This document shows positions 42,480 to 53,562 of a DNA stretch of 64,000 bases, piece after piece. Origin of the DNA: Phyllobacteriaceae bacterium (GTDB lineage: Bacteria; Pseudomonadota; Alphaproteobacteria; Rhizobiales; Rhizobiaceae); the NCBI GenBank assembly GCA_016711085.1, contig JADJTR010000004.1, forward strand, positions 450,003 to 514,002, written 5' to 3'. Under the pieces are notes generated by a model, which made no database searches, was not told the origin of the DNA, and was given only the letters and a program-made list of their open reading frames with translations. The stretch's first letter is position 1. Each line of letters begins with the position of its first letter. The position numbers and the translations under genes were made by a program.

Positions 42480-44259
42480 TCGAATTCATCGCCCACGAAC
42501 TCGCCGCCATCATGTTCATCACCGTGATGGCGATGCTGCTGATCGGCTATCCGGTCGCCTTTACGCTCGCCGCCGGCGGCCTCGCCTTCTTCGCCATCGG
42601 CGTGGAACTCTCCTCGGTCGCGCCCGACCAGATCAAATTGTTCTGGCCGCTGCTGCAATCGCATCCCGAGCGCATCTACGGCATCATGTACAACGACACG
42701 CTGCTGGCGATCCCGTTCTTCACCTTCATGGGCATCATCCTCGAGCGCTCGCGCATGGCTGAGGATCTGCTCGACACGGTCGGCCAGTTGTTCGGCCCAA
42801 TTCGCGGCGGTCTCGCCTACGCCGTCATTCTCGTCGGCGCGCTGCTTGCCGCCACCACCGGCGTCGTCGCCGCTTCCGTCATGGCGATGGGTCTCATCTC
42901 GCTGCCGATCATGATGCGTTACGGCTACAACGCCCCGGTCGCCACGGGCACGATCGCCGCGTCAGGCACGCTGGCGCAGATCATTCCGCCGTCGCTGGTG
43001 CTCATTGTCATGGCCGATCAGCTCGGCCGTTCGGTCGGCGACATGTATTCCGGCGCGCTCTATCCGGCGCTGCTGATCGTGCTGGCCTACATGACCTACA
43101 TCTTCATCGGCTCGATTTTCCGCCCGGCCTGGGTTCCGGCCCTGCCGGTGGCGGCGCGCACGCTGGGCGGCGGCGTCGGTTCGCTCATCGCCATTTTCGC
43201 CGCGGCCGGCCTGCTGTTTGTCGTCGGCTACTACCTGGTCTTTTCGGGATTGCGATACGAGACGCGCTTTGTCTGGTCGGCGACGGTCGCCACCGGTCTC
43301 GCCTATGGCGCCGCGGTGCTCAACCGCCAGTTCAGGCTTGGGCTGCTTTCCCGCCTTGCCGAGCAGGTTGTCGTGGTCCTCGTCCCGCCGCTGGCGCTGA
43401 TCTTCCTCGTGCTCGGCACGATTTTCCTCGGCATCGCCACGCCGACCGAGGGCGGCGCCATGGGCGCGACGGGCGCGTTGATCATGGCATTCGCCAAGGG
43501 CCGGTTAAGCTACTCGACCATTCGCCAGGCGCTCGACGCGACGACGAAGCTGTCGGCCTTCGTCATGTTCATCCTGATCGGCGCGCGGGTGTTCGGCCTG
43601 ACCTTTTATGGCCTCAACGGCAATGTGTGGATCGAAGACCTGATGCTGGCGCTGCCCGGCGGCGAATACGGTTTCCTGATCGTCGTCACCATCATTGTCT
43701 TCATTCTCGGCTGCTTTCTCGATTTTTTCGAGATCGCCTTCATCATGGTGCCGCTGCTGGCCCCGGTCGCCGAAAAGCTCGGCATCGACCTGATCTGGTT
43801 CGGCATCATCCTTGGCATCAATCTCCAGACATCCTTCCTGACGCCGCCCTTCGGCTTCGCGCTGTTCTACCTGCGGTCCGTCGCGCCGGCCCGCGAATGG
43901 AAGGACGAGGTGACAAAGAAGATGATGGCGCCGATCCGGACCGGCGACATCTACAAGGGCGTCTTCCCCTACATCGTCATCCAGTTCCTGATGATCCTGG
44001 TCGTCATTTTCTTCCCCAAATGGTCATGCGCTACAAGACTCCGGTCGCGCCGCCCTGGCGATTTCAAGATCGAAGTGCCGGGCGGTATCGGCCTGCCGAG
44101 CCTGCCGGGCCAGCCCGGAGCGCCCGCCAACCCGGCCAACCCGGCCTGCCCGGACTGACCTTGCCGCCGCTGGGCGGCGGCCTGCCCGGCCAGCCTGCGC
44201 AGCCTGCCCAGCCCGCCGCGCCGCAGACCGACCTGTCGCAGCCGCCGAAGATCAATTGA
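42476..44259 (+). CDS. dctM: TRAP transporter large permease (DctM type), C-terminus frameshifted
   Basis: Large TRAP permease of some 560-595 residues with twelve or more helices. Motifs include GYPVAFTLAAGGLAFFAIG, LLAIPFFTFMGIILERSRMA, TPTEGGAMGATGAL and LQTSFLTPPFGFALFYLR. The first frame ends at 44158, but the tail flips frames at about 44022 (MVMRYKTPVAP in the other frame), about 44055 and about 44150, reaching a stop at 44259. The tail is Pro/Gly/Gln low complexity (LPGQPGAPANPANPA, LPGQPAQPAQPAAP). The membrane part is complete. Confidence 0.88.
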
Positions 44260-44289
44260 CGATCGGGATGCCGCCTCCGGGCGGCGTCT

Positions 44290-44715
44290 TCACTTGCGCA
44301 GTTTGCGCCCGTACAGCACCAGCCGGTGCCGCTCGATGCTGTAGCCGAGGCGTGCGGCGATTTCCTCCTGCAGCGCCTCGATGCGGTCGGAGTGGAATTC
44401 GATCAATTGGCCGCTGTCGAGGTCGACCAGATGGTCGTGGTGTTCATGCGCCGCGTTTTCGAACCGCGCCGGTCCGTTGTCGAACACATGGCGATGGATC
44501 GCGCCCTTGTCTTCCAGCACTTTCATGGTGCGATAGACGGTCGCCAGCGAAATCGACTTGTCGAGTTTCAGCGCGCGGCGGTAGATTTCGGTGGCGTCGG
44601 GGTGATCCTCGCAAGTCTCGATGATCTGCAGGATGGCGCGGCGCGGCCGCGTCACCCGCACGCCAGCGGCGCGCAGAATGTCTTCATAGCCTGCGCTGTC
44701 GATTTTTCCGGCCAT
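44290..44715 (-). CDS. mur: Fur-family regulator, probably Mur (manganese uptake regulator)
   Basis: 141 residues. Winged helix RPRRAILQIIETCEDHPDAT, SISLATVYRTMKVLEDKGAI. The metal-site region AAHEHHDHLVDLDSGQLIEF gives His ligands. Fur-family proteins with this context in alphaproteobacteria act as Mur, sensing Mn and repressing mntH/sitABCD. It is divergent from mntH and a Mur-like box sits between them, which supports Mur over iron-sensing Fur or Irr. Confidence 0.85.
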   Translation of the reverse strand: MAGKIDSAGYEDILRAAGVRVTRPRRAILQIIETCEDHPDATEIYRRALKLDKSISLATVYRTMKVLEDKGAIHRHVFDNGPARFENAAHEHHDHLVDLDSGQLIEFHSDRIEALQEEIAARLGYSIERHRLVLYGRKLRK

Positions 44716-44833
44716 GCCGCGAGTCTATCCTGTTGCGACGCAGGTGCAAGTCTGCCGCCACCGGTGCGGCGTTTTCGCCGATGCCCCGGATTCCGCAATT
44801 CGGCGTTGACAGCCCGCAACGGTTCGGTCATAT

Positions 44834-44855
44834 TTGCAAACAGTTCTCATTTACA
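44834..44855. promoter_or_regulatory. Putative Mur box upstream of mntH
   Basis: TTGCAAACAGTTCTCATTTA followed by CA, an imperfect palindrome close to the alphaproteobacterial Mur site (TGCAA...TTCTCA...TTGCA). It lies 10 bases before the mntH start. Confidence 0.65.
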
Positions 44856-44865
44856 TAAAGATATC

Positions 44866-46145
44866 ATGCTTCAGACAGTTCCCCCGGAAGAGACCATGGC
44901 CGGCTGGCGACGCCGGCGCGGCGAGGCCGCCCTCTCCGAGGTCCACCGTTCGATCCCGCTGCCGGCCGGCAAGGTCCGCCGCCTGCTCGCGTTTCTCGGC
45001 CCCGGCTACATGGTCGCCGTCGGCTACATGGATCCCGGCAACTGGGCGACGTCGCTCGCCGGCGGTTCGAAATTCGGTTACGCCCTGCTCGTCGTCGCGC
45101 TCGTCTCCAACATCATGGCGATCGTGCTGCAATCGCTGGCCGCCCGCCTCGCCATCGCCTCGGGCCGCGATCTGGCGCAAGCCTGCCGCGACGCGTTTCC
45201 GCGCTGGGCCGCCTGGCCGCTCTGGGCCGCGGCCGAGATCGCCATCATCGCCACCGATCTCGCCGAGGTGATCGGCACGGCCATCGGCCTCAACCTGCTG
45301 TTCGGCATTCCGCTGGAAATCGGCGTGCTCGTCACCGCCGCCGACGTCTTCCTGATCCTCTGGCTGCAGAACAAGGGCTTTCGCTGGCTCGCGCCGATCC
45401 GGAATGGGGCGCGGTCCTGCGCGGCTTCGCCCCGTCGGGCGACATCGTGCGCAATCCGGACATGCTCTATCTGGCGCTCGGCATCCTCGGCGCCACGGTC
45501 ATGCCGCACAATCTCTACCTCCACTCGGCCATCGTGCAGACGCGCGCCTGGGGCGACACGATCGTGGAGAAACGCCAGGCTCTCGCCTACGCGACGGCCG
45601 ATTCGACCTTCGCGCTGATGTTCGCCCTGCTCATCAACGCCTCGATCCTGATCCTCGCCGGCGCCGCGTTCCACTACACCGGCCGCACCGGCGTCGCCGA
45701 ACTGAACGAGGCGCACCGCCTGCTCGAACCGCTGCTCGGTTCCGTCTGGGCCCCGGTCGCCTTCGCCGTGGCGCTGCTTGCCTGCGGCCTCAATTCCACG
45801 GTCACCGCGACGCTCGCCGGCCAGGCCGTGATGGAGGGTTTCCTCGACATCAGGCTTGCCCCGTGGCTGCGTCGCCTGACGACGCGCATGATCGCCATCA
45901 TCCCCGCCGCCGCCGTGACGATTTTCTACGGCGAGGCGCAGACGGCGAAGCTGCTGATCCTCAGCCAGGTCGTGCTGAGCCTGCAATTGTCCTTCGCCGT
46001 CTTGCCGCTGGTCTGGTTCACCGCCGACCGCAAGAAAATGGGCGACCTCGTCGCGCCGAAATGGCTCGTCATCTTCGCCGCGCTGATCGCCGCGGTGATC
46101 GTCGCGCTCAACGTCAAGCTGCTCGTCGATTTCGTCCGCGGCTGA
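44866..46145 (+). CDS. mntH: Nramp-family Mn2+ transporter MntH (internal deletion/frameshift)
   Basis: The N-terminal frame carries the transport motif (GYMDPGNWATSLAGGSKFG). The C-terminal frame carries MPHNLYLHSAIVQTR and CGLNSTVTATLAGQAVMEGF. The two frames meet at about 45395-45410. Between FRWL and DPEWGAVLRGF the family normally has a further ~25 residues forming part of a membrane helix; these are missing as well as the frame. If real, the transporter is dead; given other errors, an assembly deletion is likely. Divergent from mur, with a Mur box at its start. Confidence 0.85.
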
Positions 46146-46152
46146 AATGGAA

Positions 46153-46180
46153 AACCCCGGGGCGTCGCCGCCCCGGGGTT
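46153..46180. terminator. Bidirectional hairpin terminator
   Basis: AACCCCGGGGCG / CGCCCCGGGGTT, a perfect 12-bp stem with a TCGC loop, between convergent mntH and the TRAP binding-protein gene. An A-run precedes it (AAATGGAAAA), giving a T-run on the minus transcript. Confidence 0.8.
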
Positions 46181-46200
46181 CGCTTTCGCCTCGACAGAGA

Positions 46201-47323
<1,123 letters not shown>

Positions 47324-47439
47324 GGAATACCTCCCGTTGAGTAAAATGACGGAGCCGCGCGGCCAGACCATCGCGACGCCTGAGCGCATGAATGCACGGC
47401 AATGCGGGCAAGTCCAGTTCTGCGCCGCGCCGCACCGAC

Positions 47440-47465
47440 AAAGTGGTAAATTTTTTATCCACTTT
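47440..47465. promoter_or_regulatory. Palindrome upstream of the TRAP binding-protein gene
   Basis: AAAGTGG ... CCACTTT perfect 7-bp arms; it contains TGGTAAA and ATCCA resembling the site before dctQ. It lies about 120 bp upstream of the dctP start, within an AT stretch. Confidence 0.5.
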
Positions 47466-47601
47466 TGAGCGCCGCAATTTGAAACGATTTAGGTTGCACG
47501 TTCCTTGAGCAGTTCGTTCGACGGGTTGCAAATTGCCGGAACGCCGTTGATTTCGCCGGGCGGACCCGACCGCCGCGCCGCGAAAGGAAACCGGATCGAT
47601 C

Positions 47602-48367
47602 ATGTTCAAGCCGCTCGTCGCCGTGTCGACCGATGTCCGCGCCTTCGACAATTACGTCTGGCATGCCGCGCCGCGGCAGTATCTCGAAGCTGCGATCGAC
47701 GGGGCCGGAATCACGCCGGTTCTCGTTCCGTCGTTCGGCGACCGACTCGATTTCGACGCGATCCTGAGCGGCGTCGACGGCATCATGCTGACCGGGTCGA
47801 AATCGAACGTCCACCCGGCGCTGTACGGCGGCGACGCTTCCGAGGCCAATGGCCCCTATGACGAGGCCAGGGACTCCACCACGCTGCCGCTGATCCGCAA
47901 GGCCATCGAGCGTGGCGTGCCGCTGCTCGCCATCTGCCGCGGCATCCAGGAGCTGAATGTGGCGCTCGGCGGCACGCTGCTGACCGAAATCCAGGACCTT
48001 CCCGGACGCATCGACCATCGCGCCCCGGTATCCGACGACCAGGACGAACGCTTCGCCATCCGCCAGCCGGTGCGCATCAGGCCCGGTTCCTGCCTCGCCG
48101 GAGTTTTCGAGGCCGGCGAGGTCATGGTCAATTCGGTGCACCGCCAGGCCTGGATCGGCTGGGCGGGCGCCTCGAAGTCGAGGCGGTCGCCGAGGACGGC
48201 ACCATCGAAGCGGTTTCCGTGGTCGGCGCGCCGGCCTTCGCCGTCGGCGTGCAATGGCATCCGGAATACTGGGTAAAACCGACAGCGCCTCGCGCAAGGT
48301 GTTCGAGGCGTTCGGCGACGCGGTGCGCGCCCACGCCGCGCGCGCCGCGGCGCGCCGCGCCGAATAG
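47602..48367 (+). CDS. Class I glutamine amidotransferase, gamma-glutamyl-GABA hydrolase type (frameshifted)
   Basis: About 255 residues in three frame segments (breaks about 48155 and 48275). The peptidase C26 nucleophile is in PLLAICRGIQELNVALGG, the catalytic His-Glu in GVQWHPEYW, and the N-terminus has GIMLTGSKSNVHPALYGG. The tail KVFEAFGDAVRAHAARAA ends at 48367. Homologues (PuuD of E. coli) hydrolyse gamma-glutamyl-GABA in polyamine breakdown; a glutamine synthetase-like ligase about 11 kb away could be the matching synthetase. Confidence 0.88.
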
Positions 48368-48369
48368 GC

Positions 48370-48715
48370 CTATTGGGCGGAAACTCAACAGCATCGGCGG
48401 CGCTTGCGCGTCGACCGACTCGAAAACGTCGCCCTCGCCGGACACGAATTCCAGCGCCACGGCGCCATCCTCGCGCGTGAAGGCGATGCGGTCGCCTTCC
48501 TCGTCGATCGAAAACCCGCCGGTCAGCTCTTCGGCGATATCGGCGCAGCGCGGGTCGAATATGGCTGAGCGCGGCGCTCCGTCCTGACCGCAATCCGCCG
48601 ACACGGCGCAGCGCAATCCGGTTCCCGCCTGCCGCAACTCCCAGACGATGCGTTCGCCGGCGTTGGCCGACGGCGCCACGCCCGCGAACGCCGCGAGCGA
48701 CAATCGATTTACCAT
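48370..48715 (-). CDS. Small exported protein of unknown function (3' end uncertain)
   Basis: About 115 residues from ATG 48715. The signal-like N-terminus MVNRLSLAAFAGVAPSANAG is followed by a soluble region with two Cys pairs' worth of residues (LRCAVSADCGQDGAP, FDPRCADIAEEL) and beta segments (IVWELRQAGTG, FSIDEEGDRIAFT). In the raw frame it reads on under the convergent amidotransferase gene to 48128. A one-base change near 48385 brings in a TAG at 48370, which fits the gene spacing far better. No family recognised. Confidence 0.55.
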
Positions 48716-48768
48716 GGCGGCCCCCCGTCGCGCCAAACGCGCGTCCGAGACAGCAAACGCCTTGCTGG

Positions 48769-49761
48769 TTAACGATGTGTTGCCAAACCGGCGGCTTTCG
48801 GCCACCGGCGTCAGCGGCTTGCCGGTTTCAAACCACGAAACGAGGTTGTCGACCACCAGATCGGCCATGGCGCGCCGCGTCGCCACGCTCGCCGAGGCGA
48901 CATGCGGCAGCAGGCAGGCGTTGGGCAGGTCGATGAACGCCCGCGGCAGGTGCGGCTCGTTCTCGAACACATCGAGACCGGCCGCCGCGATGACGCCGGT
49001 CTTCAACGCCTCGATCAGCGCCGCCTCATCGACGGTCGGGCCACGACCGACATTGATCAGCACCCCGTCGCGCCCAAGCGCCCGCAGCACATTGGCGTCG
49101 ACGGCGTGAAACGTCGCCGCGCCGCCCGGCGCGACGCAGACCAGCGTATCGACGGCCTCGGCCAGTTCGATCAGGCTCGCATGCCAGGTTCGCGGATCGC
49201 CGTCGATTCGGTTGCGGTTGTGGTACGAAACCTCGACCCCGAAGGCTTCGAGACGGCGTGCGATCGCCATGCCGATGCGGCCCATGCCGAAAATGCCGGC
49301 CTTGCGGCCGCGCAGCGTCAGCGGCGTCAGGCGGTAGTTGCCTTCCCCGGCCCAGCGCCCCTCGCGCAGCCAGGCCTCGGCGCGCGGAAACTCGCGCAGC
49401 GTGTTGAGCAGCAGGCCGACCGTTGTGTCGGCGACCTCCTCGCTCAGCACATCCGGCGTGTTGGTGACCATGACGCCGCGCGTCGCCGCGTGCCCGGCGT
49501 CGACACTGTCGTAGCCGACGCCGAAATTGGCGATGATCTCCAGCGCCGGCAACGCGTCGATGAATTCGGCCGAAATCGTCGTGAACGAGGCGACGGCGCG
49601 CACCGATTTCGCCGCCCGCGCGTTGAGCAGCACGGGATCGGCTTCGCGCACGCGCACCAACCTGAAACGCTCCTCGATCCGCTCGACCGCAGGGGGGTGC
49701 AACTTGCCCGGACGAGCACCGAAATCCGGCAGGTCGGATCGACGCCGCTTCCGTTTTCCAT
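48769..49761 (-). CDS. D-isomer 2-hydroxyacid dehydrogenase (frameshifts at both ends)
   Basis: About 330 residues. The NAD-binding motif is AGIFGMGRIGMAIARRL. Catalytic Arg lies in INVGRGPTVDEAALIEAL, Glu in LDVFENEPHLPRAFIDLP, and His in LLPHVASASVATRRAMADLV. The N-terminal frame (MENGSGVD, ATG 49761 directly after the lacI stop) changes at about 49720-49735. Near 48785 an indel explains why the raw frame runs on into the next gene; the corrected end is a TAA at 48769. Probably a glyoxylate/hydroxypyruvate reductase type, controlled by the adjacent LacI regulator. Confidence 0.85.
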
Positions 49762-50795
49762 TCAGGCGCGACTCAGGCCGGCGACCTTCGGCTTGCCGGT
49801 CGACTGGCGGATGCGCAGCTCCGGATGGATGAGTTCCTGCCCGCCATGGACTTCCACGTCGTTCAACTGTTCGAGCAGCGCGCGGGCTGCCTGCCTTCCG
49901 ACCTCGCGCTGGCCGTTCCACACCGTGGTGAGCGCCGGCGTGGCGATCGACGCCTCCTCCAGATCGTCGTAGCCGGTCACGGAGACATCGACGCCCGGCA
50001 ACAGTCCGGCCCTCGCCATGCCGTTCATCAGGCCGATGGCGACGAGATCGTTCCAGCAGACGACGGCGGTCGGCCGGTTCTTCAGCGCCAGGAATTGCGG
50101 CGCCGCCTCGAACCCGCCCTGCTTGGTGCGCGGACCGGCAATGCGCCATTCCGGCTCCACCGTAAGGCCCGCCTTTTCCATGGCGTTGCGATAGCCGCGA
50201 TAACGGTCGCGCCCGGTCGACGTCTGGTCGGTGCCGCCGATCATGGCGATGCGGCTGTGGCCGAGCGAGATCAAATGATTGGTGGCGAGAGAAATGCCCC
50301 ACGCGTCGTCGCCGCGAAAGATCGGCACGTTCGGCGCCCTCGACTTCGCGCGCGATCAGCACGATCGGCATGCCGTTGGCGACCAGCCCGGTGATGTCCT
50401 CGCGCGGGGTGCCGATGGCCGGCGACAGGATCAGTCCGTCGGCGCCGAGCTGCAGCAACGTGTCGATGAACACACGCTGCTTTTCCAATTCGTCGTAATG
50501 GTTCGACAGCAGGAAGGTCTGGCGCGAACGGTCGAGCTCTGTCTCGATGGAGCGCAGGATCTCGGCGAAGAACGGGTTCATGATGTCGTGAACGCAGACG
50601 CCGACAATTCCCGACCGGCGGGTGCGCAAAGAGGCGGCGCGGCGATTATAGATATAGCCGAGCGCGCGCCGCATCCTTGATGCGCTCGCGCGTCGATTCC
50701 GCCACCAGCGGACAGTCGCGCAGCGCCAGCGACACCGTCGCGGTCGAGACGCCAAGCGAATCGGCGATGGTCGACAATTTGATCTTCTGGGACAG
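49762..50795 (-). CDS. LacI-family transcriptional regulator (frameshifted)
   Basis: The HTH KLSTIADSLGVSTATVSLAL followed by the hinge region is in one frame, the middle (HDIMNPFFAEILRSIETEL, LQLGADGLILSPAIG) in another, and the C-terminus (NHLISLGHSRIAMIGGTDQT, GYDDLEEASIATPALTTVWN) in a third. Breaks are at about 50665-50675 and about 50325-50340. A standard start is not visible; a CTG at 50795 follows AGAAGGA at the right distance, and a miscalled ATG/GTG is likely. Probable repressor of the 2-hydroxyacid dehydrogenase gene that follows it directly. Confidence 0.85.
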
Positions 50796-50811
50796 GGCGG
50801 CCGTCCTTCTG

Positions 50812-50837
50812 AAACGTTTAATTTGTTTAATTAAACA
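50812..50837. promoter_or_regulatory. Two palindromes upstream of lacI, probable LacI-type operators
   Basis: AAACGTTT (50812-50819) has the central CG of LacI-family sites. TGTTTAATTAAACA (50824-50837) is a perfect 14-bp palindrome. Both lie in the AT-rich leader directly before the lacI coding start. Confidence 0.55.
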
Positions 50838-50875
50838 GGCTGCCGCGCCCCTGCAAGACCTGTCATGCGCCGACC

Positions 50876-51123
50876 AGGGTCAGGACCCATTATTTGCGAC
50901 GAAATGGTCGCAGGCGTTCTGGCCGGTCCGCGCGACGCAAAGGCGAAGGAAATGTAAACATTTTCAAGCCTTGCCGGATGCTACGAACCCCAAGCAGCCA
51001 AATGGGCTTCGGACTGCATCGTCAATCCACTCGCCCGGGGCGCGAGCCCCGCTCTTCGCGGCATTCCCTGCAATTCCTTGCCATTTGACCTGCCATTCGC
51101 CGCAAATAGTGGGTCCTGACCCT
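50876..51123. mobile_element. MITE-like element with 23-bp terminal inverted repeats
   Basis: The ends at 50876-50898 (starting AGGGTCAGGACCCA) and 51101-51123 (ending GGGTCCTGACCCT) are inverted copies with one mismatch, and similarity continues imperfectly inward for about 15 more bases. The ~200-bp interior has no gene but contains hairpins (GGGGC-GCGA-GCCCC at about 51037-51050; AAATGT-AA-ACATTT near 50950). No target duplication is evident. Its right end lies on the stop codon of the EamA permease. Confidence 0.6.
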
Positions 51124-52080
51124 AGCGGTCTGCGACGCGATCGCGCAGCCGCAGCGTCCGCTCGCGATGGACGATATAGAGACCGGACAACAGGATGATC
51201 CCGGCGCCGATCATGGTGAAGCGGTCGGGCGTCTGGCCGAAAACAAGGAACCCGAGCGCCGCCATCCACACCATCTGCAGATAAGGATAGGGCGCGAGCG
51301 CCCCGGTCGACGCCATCTGATAGGCCTTGATGATGAGGAAATGCCCGCCGCCGCCGAAGATTCCGAGCGACAGGAGCATGGCCCAGTGCAACGGCGCATT
51401 CGGCCATTGCCCGGCGACCGGCAGCGCCCACGCCATGAACAGCGTCGGCGCGAGCGCGGAATAGAAAATCAGGCTGACCGCCGTTTCGCGCGCGCCCATC
51501 GCCCGCGTCATGATCACATAGGTCGAATAGGACAGCATCGACATCAGCGCGCGAAGACATGGCCGATGGAAAACGCGCCCGCGCCGGGCCGCGTGATGAC
51601 GAGGACCCCGACAAGACCGGCGCCGATTGCCGCCCAGCGCCGCCATCCCGCCCATTCGCCGAGCATCGGTCCGGCGAGCGCCGTGATCACCATCGGCGCG
51701 AAGAAGAAGATCGACACGGTTTCGGCCAGTTGCAGCGTCTTCAGCGCCTGGAAATTGAAAATCGTCGAACCGAACAGGAAGACGCCGCGGAGCAGATGAG
51801 CAGGCAAGCGCCCCGTCTTCAGCGCCTGCGGCGTTTCCCACAGGCGGAAGATGAACGGCACGGCGGCGAAATGGGTGAGGAACCGTATCCAGGTGACGAA
51901 ACTCGGCGCATAGCCGGAAAGCACCAGGTATTTCGCCATGGCGTCGAGGCAGGAGAACACCAGACCCGCCAGCACGATGAGCGCGATGGCCGGTACGGGC
52001 GTTGCGGTGTCGGCGGAGTCGGACAAATTCTGATCCCGGGTCGGCAGGCGGCTTATTGCGCCGAACCGCCCCTCGGGCAA
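51122..52080 (-). CDS. EamA/DMT-superfamily permease (frameshifted)
   Basis: About 319 residues and ten helices in two EamA halves. First half: LIVLAGLVFSCLDAMAKYLV, FNFQALKTLQLAETVSIFFF, APMVITALAGPMLGEWAGWR. Second half: MLSYSTYVIMTRAMGARETA, LAPYPYLQMVWMAALGFLVF. The frame changes at about 51545. The stop TAG coincides with the terminal bases of the MITE-like element, so the last residues may be element-derived. Drug/metabolite exporter of unknown substrate. Confidence 0.85.
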
Positions 52081-52092
52081 GGCGAACGGTTC

Positions 52093-52612
52093 TTATTCGC
52101 CCGCCTTGTCGGCCTCGGCTTCGCTCGCCGGCGCCTCGCCGACAACAGGCTCATCGGCGTCATCGTCGGGCGGAGTCGACCTCGATGGCGCCGAGGTTGG
52201 TCTCGATTTTGGCCAGCAGCTTGGCGAGCGCCTTCTGCTCTTTCTTGTCGAGGCCTTTCAGCGCCTGCTTTTCCGTCTTCTTCACCGACTTTTCGATCGC
52301 CTTGATCGCCGCCTGGCCGGTCTCGGTGAGGAAAACATGGGCCTGGCGCTGATCCCCGCTGGAGGCGCGTTTCTCCAGGAAACCCTGCGTCTGCAACCGG
52401 TTGATCGTCTTGGTGATCGTCGGCGGCCGCGCGCCCATGCGTTCGGCGAGTTTGCCGGGCGTCTGCCCGTCCTCGCTGGCCAGCGCCAGCATCACCTGGT
52501 CCTGGCCGGCGTAAAAACCGTGCGCCAGCAAACGGTTGGCAAGCGCCGTGCGCGAAGCGCGCGCCGTCGATTGCAGGCGGTTCAATACTTGACGTTTGTC
52601 CGGCTTTGCCAT
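52093..52612 (-). CDS. MarR-family transcriptional regulator (frameshift near 3' end)
   Basis: About 172 residues from ATG 52612. Winged helix TPGKLAERMGARPPTITKTI and wing KRASSGDQRQAHVFLTETGQ. The C-terminal helix is Lys-rich (KKTEKQALKGLDKKEQKALA). A frame change at about 52172-52178 leads into an acidic tail (DDDADEPVVGEAPASEAEAD) ending at 52093; without it the frame stops at 52160. The next gene downstream is the EamA permease on the same strand, a plausible target. Confidence 0.85.
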
Positions 52613-52715
52613 TGACGCCCCCTTGCGAACGCTCCGCCACGCTTGCACGCGACAACCCCTCCGGTCTAGCGTCTCCACGCCGATCGGAACACGGCGCTCC
52701 CACTGCCATGACGGT

Positions 52716-53492
52716 ATGACGATTGAATGACGATACGATGACAACTGACCGATTTTAGACGACGAAACGATCGCGGTTCTGCCGCTCGGCGCCACCGAGC
52801 ATCATGGACCGCATCTTTCGCCCGACGTCGATTGGATCATCGCCGAAGGCGTCTGCGCGCGGACCAGGGCGTTGTTGCCCGAGGATTTACGCATCGATTT
52901 CCTGCCGGTCGAGAAGGTCGGCTATTCGGTCGAGCACGCCGATTTCGCCGTCACCCGCACGCTCGCGTTCGACGAGGCGGTCAACCGCTGGATCGGCATC
53001 GGCGCCGATTGCCATCGCCGGGGCTTCCGCAAGTTCGTCATGCTCAACGCCCATGGCGGCAATGCGCCATTGATGACGATCGTCGCCACCGAACTGCGCG
53101 TGCGTTACGCCATGCTGGCGGTGGCGACGAGCTGGACGCGCTTCGGCTGGCCGGAAGGACTGATCGACGCCGACGAAAAGGCCTTCGGCATCCATGGCGG
53201 CCTCATCGAAACCTCGGTCATGTTGGCGCTGCGCCCCGACATGGTCGACATGGCCAAAGTGGATGATTTTCCGTCGGCGCAGGCCGGCTTCGCCCGCCGC
53301 TTTCGCCATTTGCGCGCCTATGGCCCGCACGCCTTCGGCTGGAAGATGACCGACCTCAATGCCGCCAACGCCGCCGGCGACGCGTCAAAGGCGACGGGGG
53401 AACTGGGCGAACGCCTGCTCGTTCATGCCGCCCGTGGCTTCGCCGAACTGCTCGAAGCCGTTCGCGCCTTCGATCCGGCGACGCTGCGTTGA
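52716..53492 (+). CDS. Creatininase-family amidohydrolase (5' end frameshifted)
   Basis: About 255 residues. Metal-site motifs: VLPLGATEHHGPHLSPDVDW, MLNAHGGNAPLMTIVA and GIHGGLIETSVMLAL (Glu/His/Asp/His/Glu set). The uninterrupted frame begins near 52745; an in-frame stop lies just before it. ATG ACG ATT GAA at 52716 followed by small indels would give the family's MTIEWRYDDLTDF-type start. Members hydrolyse creatinine or related cyclic amides and formamides; the substrate is not evident. Confidence 0.8.
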
Positions 53493-53562
53493 CGGCAAGC
53501 CCCGTGCAATTCGTCGCGCCCGGCCCTATATCGGCGCAAACACCCATTCAGGAACCGCCCCG

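Noticed and set aside
48128..50755. An 875-codon frame joining LacI, 2-hydroxyacid dehydrogenase and a small exported protein
   Set aside because: It switches between family-like and meaningless stretches at each gene border. Single indels restore three ordinary genes with abutting stops and starts.
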